From Mermis nigrescens (lineage: Eukaryota; Nematoda; Enoplea; Mermithida; Mermithidae), in assembly GCA_036768485.1 (NCBI GenBank), contig JAVLUZ010000056.1, positions 6,769,508-6,833,507 of the forward strand: 64,000 nucleotides of DNA, in the 5' to 3' direction. Below the pieces are notes generated by a model. It had not been told where the DNA came from. It worked only from the letters and a program-made list of their open reading frames with translations, and ran no database searches. A program made the translations under genes and the position numbers. This document shows, piece after piece, positions 1-12,500 of this stretch. Each line of letters starts with the position of its first letter. The stretch's first letter is position 1.

Positions 1-200
1 TAAACACGGTTTGAAAAAGCAGAAGGGTTCATGTAGATATTTAAAGGAAATTGAGCATTAAATTTATGCATTCAGACATAACAGCGACTATGATATGGTC
101 GGATAGAAGATATGCTGTTTGGATTTTAGAACTCAAACTATAGCGTACATTGACGTCAATTGAAATTGTGTAGTGTATAGGATAGGACACGTATTGAAGC
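1..200. other. Unassigned flank
   Basis: No gene or repeat end recognised. The last eight bases (ATTGAAGC, 193-200) are the left target-site duplication of the next element. Confidence 0.5.
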
Positions 201-1510
201 CGTAGGCGTAGCCAGGGGGCATTGGGGGCACTTGCCCCCCGAAATTTTTCAGAAATTTAGTTGATTTTTCGAGTGTAATAATTGTGTCCAGAAAATTGAG
301 TTCAAAAAGGCAAAAACGTCAAAAATTTTCTGGCGTTTCGCGCCGAGTCTCTATTATATTTATTGTTATATAGATCCAATGAGTTCAAAAGCTTAAATTA
401 GCTAAAATAATCGATCAATTCACATCACTTAAGTGATTTATTGCTCTATTTGTTCGTTGAATGAAACTGTGCATGCTTGTTGAGCATCACAGTAAATGTG
501 CGAAAATGATTGTGTACCAATTTGTCTATTCTTTGCTTTGTTAATCTTTCTTTACAAGGACAGGACACATAATCCTATTTTAAATGAAAGGAATGGCCAA
601 ATTTTCTTATGTTTTTGCGCATTTTCTGTTTTCTGAATTATATCTTCTTAATAAGAAGGCCACAAATGGGCCTGAAAACGATAAGAACAAAATTGTCATT
701 GATACGTCTTTTTTATATCTTATTGGCAGCACCCTTTGCTGTGCTATATACTTAGCAGAGGTCGAAAAGCGCATTTCAGCTCAAAAATCTTGTATAATGT
801 AGGACTTCATCAGTTTCAAGTGTTTTGGGCTTAATTTAGAACCGAGATTTGGCCGATTTTGCGAAAATTTTAGCGATAGTATTTAATATTAAAGTGTTTT
901 TTACAAAATTTTATGGGGGGCGATTGAGCGCGCCACCGCCACGCCCCCCGCCGTAAAATCTCGTTGTACATGTGCAGCAAGATTTTTGGGAGGACAAAAG
1001 GAAAAAGGGTTCGCCGAAATTAATTTGTCTGTTCTGTATGATTTAAGCGGTATAAATTGTGTTTAAAGAGCTAAAACGTCAAAATTTTCTGGCGTATGGC
1101 GCTGCTGGTTATTGTTTTTTTTAAAGCTCCAGCATTGCATTTAATAGCCTAAATCAGGCAAAATATCACAGAATATTAGTACTCACAGGCTACAAAATGT
1201 TAAGGACAATAAAAGATTACTAAATTCCTTGGTGCTTTGCGCCTCTTATGATTTCCGAAGTGTTTGTCAATTAAAAGACCGTAAATTCTACATGAAAACG
1301 GTAAAAATTTCAAAAATTTCCGGCGTTTCGCCCTGATTAACATTTTTGTATTTCTGATTGTCAGAAACCAATAAATTAGCTAGGCTCCACTACTAAAGGT
1401 CGAAAAACTCAGTATTATTATAGGTACTTAACGTTACTAACATTCAATGGAAAATTAGTCTTAGAAAATTTTGTGTTTGCCCCCGAACCAAAATCCTGGC
1501 TGCGCCTCTG
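201..1510. mobile_element. Non-autonomous hAT-like element, 1.3 kb
   Basis: The ends are imperfect inverted repeats: left CGTAGGCGTAGCCAG and, reading inwards from the right, CAGAGGCGCAGCCAG. A perfect 8-bp direct repeat ATTGAAGC flanks it at 193-200 and 1511-1518, the duplication length of hAT transposases. No transposase frame is visible; internal ORFs are short and unlike known proteins. C/G-rich tracts near both ends resemble the shorter relatives at 20596, 29349, 39651 and 61351. Confidence 0.75.
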
Positions 1511-2366
1511 ATTGAAGCGTTGTATAGAAGATGAATGCACATATGAAGTTGACAAGTATATGATAATGAGCAGGTGGGCTGAAGTAAGGCAAATGGATTT
1601 AAATAGAATCACACGCTAGCAAATTCATAAGAAATACGGACAACAGCTGAAATAATAAACGTCTAAAATATTAACGATAATTATTTAAGGCCCGGCTTGA
1701 GGCCCGGTGGTTTTCAGCCGGGCCCGGGCCCGGAGCCTGCTATGACCGGCCGGGCCCGGTCCGGGCCCGGTACCCGGTCGATCACTGCACATAATCCTAT
1801 TTTAAATGAAAGGAATGGCCAAATTTTTTCTTATGATTTCCGAACTGTTTGTCAATTAAAAGACCGTAAATTCTACATGAAAAGGGTAAAGATTTCAAAA
1901 TTTTCTGGCGTTTACACGCTGATTAACAATTTTGTATTTCTGATTGTCAGAAACCCATAAATTAGCTAGGCTACACTACTAAAGGTCGAAAAACTCAGTT
2001 TTATTATAGGTACATAACATTACTAACATTCAATGCAAAATTAGTCTTAAAAAAATTTTTTTGTGTATGCCCTCGAACCAAAATCCTGGCTATGCCTCTG
2101 ATTGAAGCGTTGTACAGAAGATGAATGCACATATAAAGTTAACAAGTATATGATAATGAGCAGGTGGGCAGAAGTAAGGCAAATGGATTTGAATAGAATC
2201 ACAGGCTAGCAAATTCATAAGAAATACGGACAACAGCTGAAATAGTAAACGTGTTAAATATTAACGATAATTATTTGAGGCCCGGTTGAGGCCCGGTGGT
2301 TTTCAGCTGGGCCCAGGCCCGGGCCTGCTATGACTGGCCGGGCCAGGGTACCCGGTCGATCACTGA
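567..2366 (+). repeat. Imperfect tandem segmental duplication
   Basis: The stretch from about 567 to 1788 is followed by a second copy from about 1787 to 2366. The second copy keeps the first 35 or so bases (starting ACATAATCCTATTTTAAATG) and the part equivalent to 1236-1788, but lacks about 630 bp in between. Both copies end in a G/C-rich block finishing CCCGGTCGATCACTG. Reversed, this reads CAGTGATCGACCGGG, which looks like a hAT-type terminus. Confidence 0.75.
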
Positions 2367-3529
2367 TTATATGCAGTCAAAAACCAGTGGCCTAGACTGC
2401 AGGTAATATAGCACACAATGTGATATATGCAGTAAAGTTTAGTGTTTATCTTAAGGGGCGTACGTAAGAGCATTATGCCTTACGCTCCTGCTACCATTCA
2501 TATTATCTGTTGCCTTATGCACATACTTTGTTTTATGCAGATTGTGTATTATGTTCACATTGACAATGCATTTTTACCTACTTTTTATGTCTTTTTTAAT
2601 ACTTTTACCGAAAATTTTCTTCTTCTCTTCTTGAATGCATATTGATATTGGGAGCCGGCGCTTCGCTCTGCGTTTTAACCTGTAGTAGATGGTTTCCGAA
2701 GGTACTCTTATTTGGGAAGGTCTGGCAGATCTGCTCCTTCGCTAGGAATGTTTTTGCGCTGCATGGGTATCAGCTTTAATAGCTGCCCAGTCACCCAATA
2801 ACGCATTTTGATCGTCCAGCGTAAGCTCTGGTCCTGCTTGATAGATATTGAATAGATGTTGCTGCTCTTGTCCTCATTCTTGGGAATGGATTTACTGTAG
2901 TAGTCCGATAATTGACACAATCGTTGTTAAGCCAGCTATAAAATTACATTTAAACGCAAGAAAAGGGCAAAAATGGCTAGAAATGACGTATGTAGACAAG
3001 CGTAGGCATGTACCTTACTTTATGTCATTTTTCATAGCTTATTGAGAGAAAATTGACTTTCTTTGTAAAACTTTGAATTTTATGAGCTTTTTGGTTACTG
3101 CGCTTTCGGAAACGGCAGAAAATGCACTTTATTTGGTGCCCCGGCGAGAAAATCCCCAAATATAGGGTCACCAATTTCGGACCGCCCTCCCCGAAAAAAA
3201 TCATGCGTATGCCCCTGGCAACATTTACTCCATATCTATATATCATGTCCGACCAGAGCTTACACCGGCCCATCAAAATTCTGCTAATGGGTGACTGGGC
3301 AGCTATTGAAGCTGCTACCCATGCAGCGCAAAAACATTCTCTAGTGAGGAAGCATATCTGCCAGACCATCTCAAATAAAAGTACCTTCTAAAACCACCTA
3401 CTACAGGTTAAAATGTGAGCAAAGTGCAAGCTTCCCATATCAATATGCATTGAACTTGACTGCATATAATATCACATTGTGTGCTATATTACCTGCAGTC
3501 TAGGCCGCTGGTTTTTGACTGCACATAAT
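2366..3529. repeat. Long imperfect inverted repeat (foldback-type)
   Basis: The left arm (2366-2445 plus 2633-2850) is the reverse complement of the right arm (about 3239-3529) with scattered mismatches. Both arms hold GGCCTAGACTGCAGGTAATA, the run ending TTTTAACCTGTAGTAG, and a block around GGTCTGGCAGAT. The left arm has an extra insert at about 2446-2632. The loop is 2851-3238. ORFs across it are mirror shadows of each other and are not called. Confidence 0.8.
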
Positions 3530-4103
3530 TTTACATTGTATGCTATATTACCTGCACTTGAATGCATATAATTACTGTCAATGAAAGCGGCGTAGAACCA
3601 AATATTTTATTTATCACAAAAACCTAATTTTACACAAAGAACGTATGGAATAATTTATTTTTCGTAAAAGGGAACTATATTTAGCTTGAATTTTTGCTAG
3701 AATCGAAAGTTATAGCGAACCGCATATATTCTGCATTTTGAAAGTTAACTACTCGAAAAAATCACTCAAATAATTTCAAAATTTTCAATTGAATATGCTA
3801 GTTTAGTCTGTACAACATTTATGATGCTTTCTACCATTGATTGAATGATAAATAACTATAAGTAAGTTTAAGCCGAATCTTACTTTCAGAGAAACTAGGT
3901 ATATAAAAAATCTTTGCTAGCTTTGCTCACATCCAGCTAGGTCGAATGGCTGGCGCCACAGGTGGGCAATGCCGCTGCCACCGAGTGGCGTCAGAAGGCA
4001 CTTCCGTACCTTCAGAACCCCAGCTAGGTGGCGCCAGAAAAAACAATCTTCGATTGGGGGGGTAGAATTTTTGACTAAAAAATAAAACAAGGAAAAAATG
4101 ATA
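3530..4103. other. Unassigned AT-rich stretch
   Basis: A partial third copy of the foldback end (about 3530-3570) is followed by AT-rich sequence with no supported gene. Confidence 0.4.
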
Positions 4104-4316
4104 CAACCAACCAACTAGCCAACCAACCAACTAGCCATCCAACCAATCAACCGGCCAACTAATCAACCAACCAACTAATCAACTGCTCAACCAGCCAACC
4201 AATCAAGCAGCCAACAACCAACCAACTAACCGGCCAACCAACCAACTAGCCAACCAAGCAACCGGCCAAACACCAACCAACTAGCCAACCAAACAACCAA
4301 CCAACCAACCTCAACA
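4104..4316 (+). repeat. CCAACCAA-type minisatellite
   Basis: About 210 bp of degenerate tandem CCAACCAACTAG/CCGG units. The overlapping minus-strand frames rich in G, W, L and V are artefacts of the repeat. Confidence 0.9.
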
Positions 4317-4518
4317 AAAGGGACCCCGGTACCTTCAGAACCAAAATCCATTGCCCAGGTATGGCCGGCGCTACCTTTTACCCACCTGGCCAAGGTCAAG
4401 CCAAGCGCCAGTGCTTCGAGCGTAATGCATATTTCGGTCTCAGGAATTCTACAGAAGTGTTGTTTTTATGCAATACTGCTTAAATAATAATGCGTCGTTT
4501 TTTAGGGGCTTGTTTGAT

Positions 4519-5230
4519 CAGCCTATGAGTTAGGTACTTTGATCAGGTTGGGTAACATTGATCGCATACTGATTAGGTGCCATGTTTGTCCTACTGTTGG
4601 GTCACTTTGATTACCCGATTGCTTTGATCATACTGTTGCTATGTTCACCTCGTTGGGTGATCAAAGTAACCCACCACGAATGGGTTACTTTTGATGATGC
4701 ATCAGATTCAAAAAATAATAATTTGTCAACCTTATTACAAAATTCATGTTTTACTGACAAAAAATAATTAAAAGGTGAGAAAAATGAAAAATTACAGCAG
4801 TGATCATTGTAAGCCACACTAAAAATACCGGTAAATACATTGTAAAAATTTTTCAGTCCTATGTTCAAGTGATTTCATGCGAGTTTCCCTCATCATCCAC
4901 TTGAAGATTGGTTTGTCTCTCTATTCAGATCATGTGAAATCATAATTTATTTTCAGTGAGCAATAACCTCACTAAAACTACCCATAAATTAATTTTATGG
5001 TACTATTCAACATTGCAATAAGAGTAACTCACCGGGTGGGTCACTTTGATCACAAGAATAGTTCTGCAAAATGAATATTGCACCCCGAAGAAAAAACTTG
5101 GGCGGGATGTCAAATAGCATATTCAACAGATGAGATGTAATAGTGAAAATAGTGTCACTCTAATATAATAATCCTTTTTTAGTAAAAGTATGGCACGTGA
5201 TCAAAGTCAAATTGCTGGAATTTTGATCAA
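4519..5230. repeat. Cluster of GGGTnACTTTGATCA-like motifs in both orientations
   Basis: Variants of GGGTCACTTTGATCA or its complement occur near 4540, 4600, 4658, 4683, 5037 and 5195. They face both ways, so the region could fold. No gene is supported. Confidence 0.5.
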
Positions 5231-5307
5231 AATGGTCCCACGTTGCTTTAGGTCTTGAAGCTAGATTGCTTGAGGATTCATTTAACAGACATAACACAAG
5301 CCTAAGC

Positions 5308-5748
5308 AGTGGTATCTTTTTTGTACAAATGTGTTTTTTGTACAATGTCCTATTGTAACTCTACAAAGATGGTCTTTAAAAGTCCTTGTACATTTTAGTC
5401 ACACAAATTTTTGGTTACTATAATATGGTACAGTAGGTAATGATTTTAGTGTAGTAAAAACAGTTGTTCGACCTTTGATAGTGTGTTTTAGCTAATTTCT
5501 GGGTTTCTGGGGGCAAAAATCACTAAGAATCGTCTTAAAACAGCGTGAAACGCCAAAAAATGTGACACTTTTCTTTTGAAATGCAAAGTCTGCCATTATA
5601 AAAACATAAAATACAATTACTGATTTCAGCGAGAAGCGCCGAAAATTTTGCGAATTTCAGACCTTTTTTGCCGTTCGTACATGTACAAAGACGGTCCCGG
5701 AAAGTCTTTTTACATCGCGGAAAATCTTTGCCGTATTCAAAAAACCGT
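5308..5748. repeat. Family C element, diverged copy
   Basis: Matches the complete family C copies at 7917-8907 and 39368-39989: it starts near CAGTGGTATCTTTTTTGTAC, carries the GTACAGTAG and TTGTTCGACCTTTG blocks, and ends near GCCGTATTCAAAAAACCGTG. No clear target duplication remains. Confidence 0.65.
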
Positions 5749-5767
5749 GAGTGGGATGCAACTCGCG

Positions 5768-6260
5768 CACGCATGGGCGGAGGGGGTCGGGGTATGCACC
5801 CTCAAGGCCAGATACTCCCCCAGAGACCAAAATAACCTCCCAGAATTCACTTATTGAAATTTTTTTCTATTTTTTGATGCCAATGGATAGTGCTCGATGA
5901 AAAACGTTGAAAAATGGTATTTTTTCGCCATACCACCATAGGTGGGCAGCACCGAAATTCTGGGGGGTGCAAATGTTTTCAAAGGTAAAAAATGGTCCTA
6001 AAAGTGATCGTATGGCGAAAAAAACACCATTTTTCGACGTTTCTTTTAAAGTACTATCCAATGGCATCAAAAAATCGCTAAAAAAGCAAAAAATTCAAGA
6101 TTTGAAGTCTGGGGGAGGGATATTTTGATTTCTGGGGGAGTATTTCAACTTATGGGGGGTGCATGCATACCCCAAACCCCTCACGCCCATGTGTGCAAAC
6201 CATCACTTTTAAGATCATTTTTGACCTCTTAAAAGTCTTGCACCCTCACCGAAAGTCTAG
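5768..6260 (-). mobile_element. Family A MITE, degenerate, split by a second copy
   Basis: The left part (5768-5936) and right part (6196-6260) form one diverged element on the reverse orientation. It carries the family core (TGATGCCAATGGATAGTGCTCGATG, shown in part). It is interrupted by the copy at 5937-6195. Confidence 0.6.
5937..6195 (+). mobile_element. Family A2 MITE
   Basis: Begins CATAGGTGGGCAGCACC and ends CACGCCCATGTGTG. The 8-bp flanks CATACCAC and CAAACCAT agree at six positions, consistent with an aged target duplication. It is nested in another family A copy. Confidence 0.7.
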
Positions 6261-6324
6261 GTACCTTTTTTGTTTATAGCTTGCTTGATATTTATTCGTA
6301 TATCATCCTAAACTTACTGCCCCA

Positions 6325-6535
6325 ATGGACAAAGGTAGGCGCCCTATTTCGCTTAAGCGTGTCAGCATGAAAAAAATAGCTAATTGTCCCGAATCGCGCA
6401 TCAACCTACGAAAGGAGAATGGAAGAATGGCTGCAACGGCTATGCGCCAATCAGCTCGCGATATTAAAATAAACGAACGTCGTGGGTTGTGCGAAAGCGA
6501 TTTCGATAAGGAAGCCAATAAGAGCAGCATTATTA
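6325..6535 (+). CDS. Exon 1 of the HURP-like gene (start and KEN box)
   Basis: The ATG at 6325 is the first in frame. An in-frame TGA at 6286-6288 lies upstream with no intervening acceptor, which favours this start. It encodes about 70 residues including RKEN (KEN at 30-32, a possible APC/C degron) and is rich in R and K. The donor after ATTATTA is GTAAGC, leaving phase 1, which matches exon 2. Confidence 0.6.
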
Positions 6536-9500
6536 GTAAGCGACTTGAAATCTGATAATTGCGCAAACGCCCGCAATCAAGAAACTTTTAGTTGAATACA
6601 TGCATGCATTGAAAGTCTTAGAAGGTTTTTAAAAAGCGTAAAATTCTTGAAAAATCCTATAAAAAAGTTTTAGGTCTGAATGTAAAATATTTAACGGAAT
6701 ATGCATACAAGAACAAATATTAAAAAATTACAACAGAGTGGGCAAAACAGTCGGCGCAAAAGTTAGTAGGAGGCATAGGTGAACGCCACCAAAGTTCTGA
6801 GGGGGGGGGGTTAAAAATTTTTCGAAGGTCAAAAAATGGCCTTAAAATGGTGTTATGGCGAAAAAACACCGTTTTTCAACGTTTCTCATCGAGTACTATC
6901 CATTATCATCAAGAAATTGCGAAAAACAAAAATTTAATTCTGGGGGTATTTTGGTTTTTGTGGGGAATGGGTGTTTTGGTTTCTGGGGATGCATAGCACA
7001 CCCTTCAAACTTCCCCTCCCTCGCCCAGGTAATGGTAGGAGCTACGATTTCGAATTCGGGACTCATTGAATTTAGATTGTAGGTTCAGTTTTCACAAATC
7101 GAACGCAAAAATTATCGATTTTGTATGTATTAAATAAATCATTTAATTAGGTGAAGACTGCTTTTTGCAATGCTTTTTAGACTGTTTCTGCCTTCTTTTG
7201 TCGCTTTTACATATCGACAAAAATATAAGAAACATCGAAAAGTTTGACTTTTCAGATCTTATGGAACTTCGTAACGGGCATTTTATGCGTATACAGGACA
7301 TAATTAAATGTTTTAGTTACCTATCAAAACTCAAATCATAAATTTTGATATCTCTACTACTACTTTCGTCCGCAACACACCTGGGCGTGGGGGTTTGGGG
7401 GGTCTGCAGCCCCCAGAAACCAAAATACCCCCCAGAAATCAAAAATACCCCCTAGAATTCAATTTTCGAAAATTTTTTTCGTTTTTTCGCAATTTTTTGA
7501 TGCCAATGGATAGTGCTTGATGAGAAACGTCGAAAAATGGTGTTTTTATCGCCATACCAACATTTTTAAGGCCATTTTTTGACCTTCCAAAAATCTTGCA
7601 CCTCCCCACTCCAGAAAATTCTTGCTGCCCACGTATGGTCCGCAAGAATCATTGAAAAAATGTTTGCCCTCAAAATCGCCTCAAAATGACTCGGGCCTTG
7701 AATCCTGAAGTATCAAATATACGTGCACAAGGTCAAGGTCTGCAAGAGGGGGGTGAAATCCCAGAGATTCAAAACAGTTAATTTAACGTTCACAATTTTT
7801 TTGCTGTTTAAACTACCGAAATGGTTAAAATAGCCTGAATAAAACGTTTTTTCATTATAGTATCGTGTTTTTAAAGCATTTTTAGTCCATTTTGACTGCA
7901 TTATATCACTCTTGACCAGTGTTTTTTTTGTACAAGGTCCGTTTGTACATGCACACAGATAGTTCCCAAAAGTCTTTGTACATTTTGTACATGCAAATTT
8001 TTGTGTACTATAATATAGTACAGTAGCGATTTTAGTGTGGTAAAACAGGGTTTTCGATCTTTGGTAGTGTATTTTAGCTAATTTCTGGGTTTCTGACGCC
8101 AAAAATTACTAGAAATTATCTCGAAACGGCGCGAAGCGCCTAAAAATTTGACATTTTTTCCATTTTAAATGCAAATTCTGCCATCTTGAAGATATATATG
8201 ACAAACAATTATTCATTTCGGCGCGAAGCGCCGAAGTTCTTGGGAATTTTACATCTTTCTCCAGTTTTTGTCTTTCCAAAAATCTTTGTACATTTTGTAC
8301 ACTCAAATTTCGAGTACTTCAATATGGTACAGCAGCGATTTTAGTGTTGTAAAAACAGGGTTGTTCGACTTTTGGTAGTGTATTTTAGCTAATTTTTGGT
8401 TTCTGACGCCAAAAATTACTAAAAATTGTCTCAAACGCGCGAAGCGCGAAAAATTAGACATTAAAATTTTTTTGAAATTTTACACCTTTTTACACTTTTC
8501 GTCTTCCCAAAAAATCTTTGTACATGTTGCACACACAAATTTTACAGTAGTTTAATATGGTACAGCCGCGATTTTTGTGTGGTAAAAACAGAGTTGTTCG
8601 ACTTTTGGTAGTGTATTTTAGCTAATTAATGGGTCTCTAAGTGCAAAAATCACTAAGAATCGCCTTCAAACGGCACGAAGCGCCGAAAAATTTGACATTT
8701 TTTCTTTTGAAATGCAATTTCTTCCATTATAAAGATGTATAGAACACACAATTACTCATTTTCGGCGCGAAGCGCCGAAAATTTTTTACGAATTTCAGAC
8801 CTTTTTAACTATTCTTGTCTTCACAAGAATCTTTGTACATGTTCAAACACGGTCCCGAAAAGTCTTTGTAGATCGGGAAAAATCTTTTCCGAATACAAAA
8901 AATAGTGCTCTTGACGCGGAATACAGAAATTCATCAATTTTGGACGCGTTTTGAGTAAAGCGCATAAAAGTATTTTAAATCAAAATACTTTAGCTCAAAT
9001 TCGCCGAACAGTACCTGCCTGGCTGCAGGCCCGGCCCGTGCTTCAGTGAGGCCTGAGGCGAGAACAATAAAATGAGACCTTTTTACGAAAATTTTTTCAT
9101 GCTCTTTTATAATGTGCCTTCACTCATTTTTACTGTATTTTATTTACATTACATAATCAGTGAGACAAACGCACAATGTTAATACCATACCTTATAAAGG
9201 TTTTCGTCTGGCTTTCACTGCTGCAAATTTTCCGATAAGATCAGAATAATTTATCAGTTTTCCTTGTTCATGTTTAATAGAAATAATAGCCAAATTGGAA
9301 AGTTTCTCTTGACCCAAGGTCGACCGTAGATACGTTTTAATGAGCTTTAGTTTCGAGAAGCTCCTCTCTGCACCAGCTACAGTAACAGGCAAAGTCAGTA
9401 AAATTCGCAATGCGATACAACAGTTTGGAAATATTTCAGCTAGTCCTTGGTTGTAAACGAATTTCAATGTATCAAGCATAGTTAGGTCGGATTTCGATTC

Positions 9501-12500
9501 AGATATCAATAATTTTGAAAGCGCGACCAATTCACTTGCCAGGTCACTTGCACCAATGTCCATATGTATCATCACCATCAATTAAACAAATTTGCAAGTC
9601 GCTGCAGTGTTGCTCAATGTCGCTAACATTTTTTGAGCTTAATTTTCTAATATTGAATAAAAAGCCAGATTTGTCACTTAAATTTTGGAGTAAAATAAAT
9701 CTTTCATCCAAAGAGTTTGAGGCTGTATCAATTAAATGGTTGAAGAAGTCTATTTCAAACTGTTTTGTAACATCTTCTATTGGTTTATCAAAACCTTCAT
9801 AATCAAACTGCCGCCGTTTTTTCTCAGTCGCTGTTGAGGTAACTCAGGCGTAATGTCTAAGTCGTTTGCCATTAATGTCGCTTTTTCAACTGCATTTTCA
9901 AAACCAGAAATACGGTAATTTAACCGAAATTCTTGTGTTGCGTCGATTAGTGACGCAGCAACATCGGCTTGCATATCATCACTCTGCATTATTTTACTCA
10001 CTTTGTTAATCTGCGTGAGAATCGTGTGCCATATAAGAAGGCAGAGTAGAAAACGAAACGATCCAATTTCATCCGCCAAACTTTGAGCATCATTTCGAAT
10101 TATTCCGTCAGTAGTGGAGTCACGGACACACCTGGGCGTGGGGGTTGGGGGTATGCACCCCCAGAAACCAAAATACCCCCCCAGAAATCAAAATACCCCC
10201 CCCCAGAATTCAATTTTTGAAAATTTTTTCCGTTTATTTTCGCAATTTTTTGATGCCAATGGATAGTGCTTGATGAGAAACGTCGAAAAATGGTGTTTTT
10301 ATCGCCATACCACCATTTTTAAGGCCATTTTTTGACCTTCAAAAAAATCTTGCACCCCCCCCAGAATTTTCTTGCTGCCCACGTATGGTCACGGATATTG
10401 ATCAAGGCATATCTAATTCCTTTGCTTTCAACATAAGTACTTTTGTGCAATCAATTTTACACTCCCACCTTGTATCCGAAAGAGGCTTAAGGGTTAGGCT
10501 GCAACAATCCTTCAAAATTTTCCAACCTGATCTTGAAGCAGCGAAGAACGCGTATACTTTTTGTAAATGTCCAAAAAATGAGATCGCCGTTACAGAGGAT
10601 TTGGCGCCATCTGGAACTACTAGGTTTAAACTATGGCATCCGCATGGCATATAAAATGCTTGTTGATTTTTCTCCAGAATCCGACTTCGAACACCCTGGT
10701 TCTTGCCTCTCATATTGCTGCCATTATCGTAACCTTGTCCTCTGCAATCGCTAGTGGGAATATTGTTTTGCTCGAGAAAAAGTAAGGATAGATTCCGATA
10801 AACATCCTCCAGTTGTTTCATTGACGTTTATGAAACCAAGGAAATGTTCACAAATTTTAACTGAGTCATTATTAATTTCAAGGAAACGAATAACAATTGA
10901 CATTTGTTCTTTTCGGCTTATATCAGATGTACAGTCCAGTATAATAGAATAATATTTTGCTGTTTTTCGACGTTCTAAAATTTGCAGCAATATCTTATCT
11001 GATATCAACGTTGAATTCGCTTGCCCAAAAAATTAAAAAATGTTTCCTCGTTTTTAATTCGCCGCAGATGTTCTGCTAAAACAGTGTCAAATTTTGCCAT
11101 CAACTCAACTTGGCTCAAAAAATTGCCGTTATTAGGTTCAACTAGCCGATCAGAAGTGCCACAAAACGCCATATTTCGTTCAGCTGCATAAATATTGCAC
11201 AATAGCAATCAGACGCGTAAGTAAGTACACTTTTCCCATGCAGTTTTTCGGAATTAATTAATTGTTCATTTCGTTTATCAATCGTAGATAATGATCTCAA
11301 ACGGAATTCCAACTCCTTCCATTTAGTGACGCAGCTAACGTGCTCTGCCGAAACTTCATGTGATGAAAATGTTCGTGAAGCATTTTTCCAATCGGAAAAA
11401 CCATTGGTAGCTAGAGCAATATTTTTCGAGCATTCGCTGAACAGTTTGCATGGAAAGCAATAAACTGAATTATTAACTTTTGAATAAATCAACCAGGAAC
11501 GGGCTACAGTTTCAGAATTTTTCAGCTTTCGTGAGTAGTACCCAATACTGAAATGTCGATTAGAACTATCGAATGGAAAATCGTAATCATTTATTTGCTT
11601 TGGACCAATTTGGATTAAGGACGTTCGAATAGCGCCAGTAAGAGCGGGCCATAAACACACCTGGGCGTGGGGGGTTTGGGGGGTATGCACCACACCTGGG
11701 CGTGGGGGGGGGGTATGCACCCCCCCCCCAGAAACCAAAATACCCCCCCAGAAATCAAAATACCCCCCCCAGAATTCAATTTTTGAAAATTTTTTTCGGT
11801 TTTTTCGCAATTTTTTGATGCCAATGGATAGTGCTTGATGAGAAACGTCGAAAAATGGTGTTTTTATCGCCATACCACCATTTTTAAGGCCATTTTTCGA
11901 CCTTCAAAAAAATCTTGCACCCCCCCCAGAATTTTCTTGCTGCCCACGTATGGTATGCACCCCCAGAAACCAAAATACCCCCCCAGAAATAAAAATATCC
12001 CCCCCAGAATTCAATTTTTGAAAATTTTTTTCGGTTTTTTCGCAATTTTTTGATGCCAATGGATAGTGCTTGATGAGAAACGTCGAAAAATGGTGTTTTT
12101 ATCGCCATACCACCATTTTTAAGGCCATTTTTCGACCTTCAAAAAAATCTTGCACCCCCTCCCCAGAATTTTCTTGCTGCCCACGTATGGCCATAAACCT
12201 GGATCCGCTGACAATATGGCAGGAGCCACTGAATGCTCTTTGGGTTCCTCGTTGCTTGACGCTTCCAGTATAGAATCCTCATCAGAAGCAATAGCAGTAT
12301 CATTAATTTTGGAATTATCGTCTGAATCGTTATCGTTTATTTCAGTATTTTCAGTAAATTCAATCTGAGGATCGAAATTCTGCGACGTTGAGGGACAAGA
12401 TGATTCATCAGAATTCGTGGAAATAATCGCTTTCGTAGTGAATTTATTGAGTGAACCGGAAATAGATTTAATAAATGCTTCCTGCCTTAATTTTTTCTTT

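Noticed and set aside
3917..4130. Tryptophan and glycine-rich ORFs
   Set aside because: Translation of the CCAACCAA minisatellite edge and its flank.
11142..11873. Long ORF reading from the MITE into the transposase
   Set aside because: The first part is MITE sequence giving glycine and proline-rich text; only the part after the MITE is real transposase.
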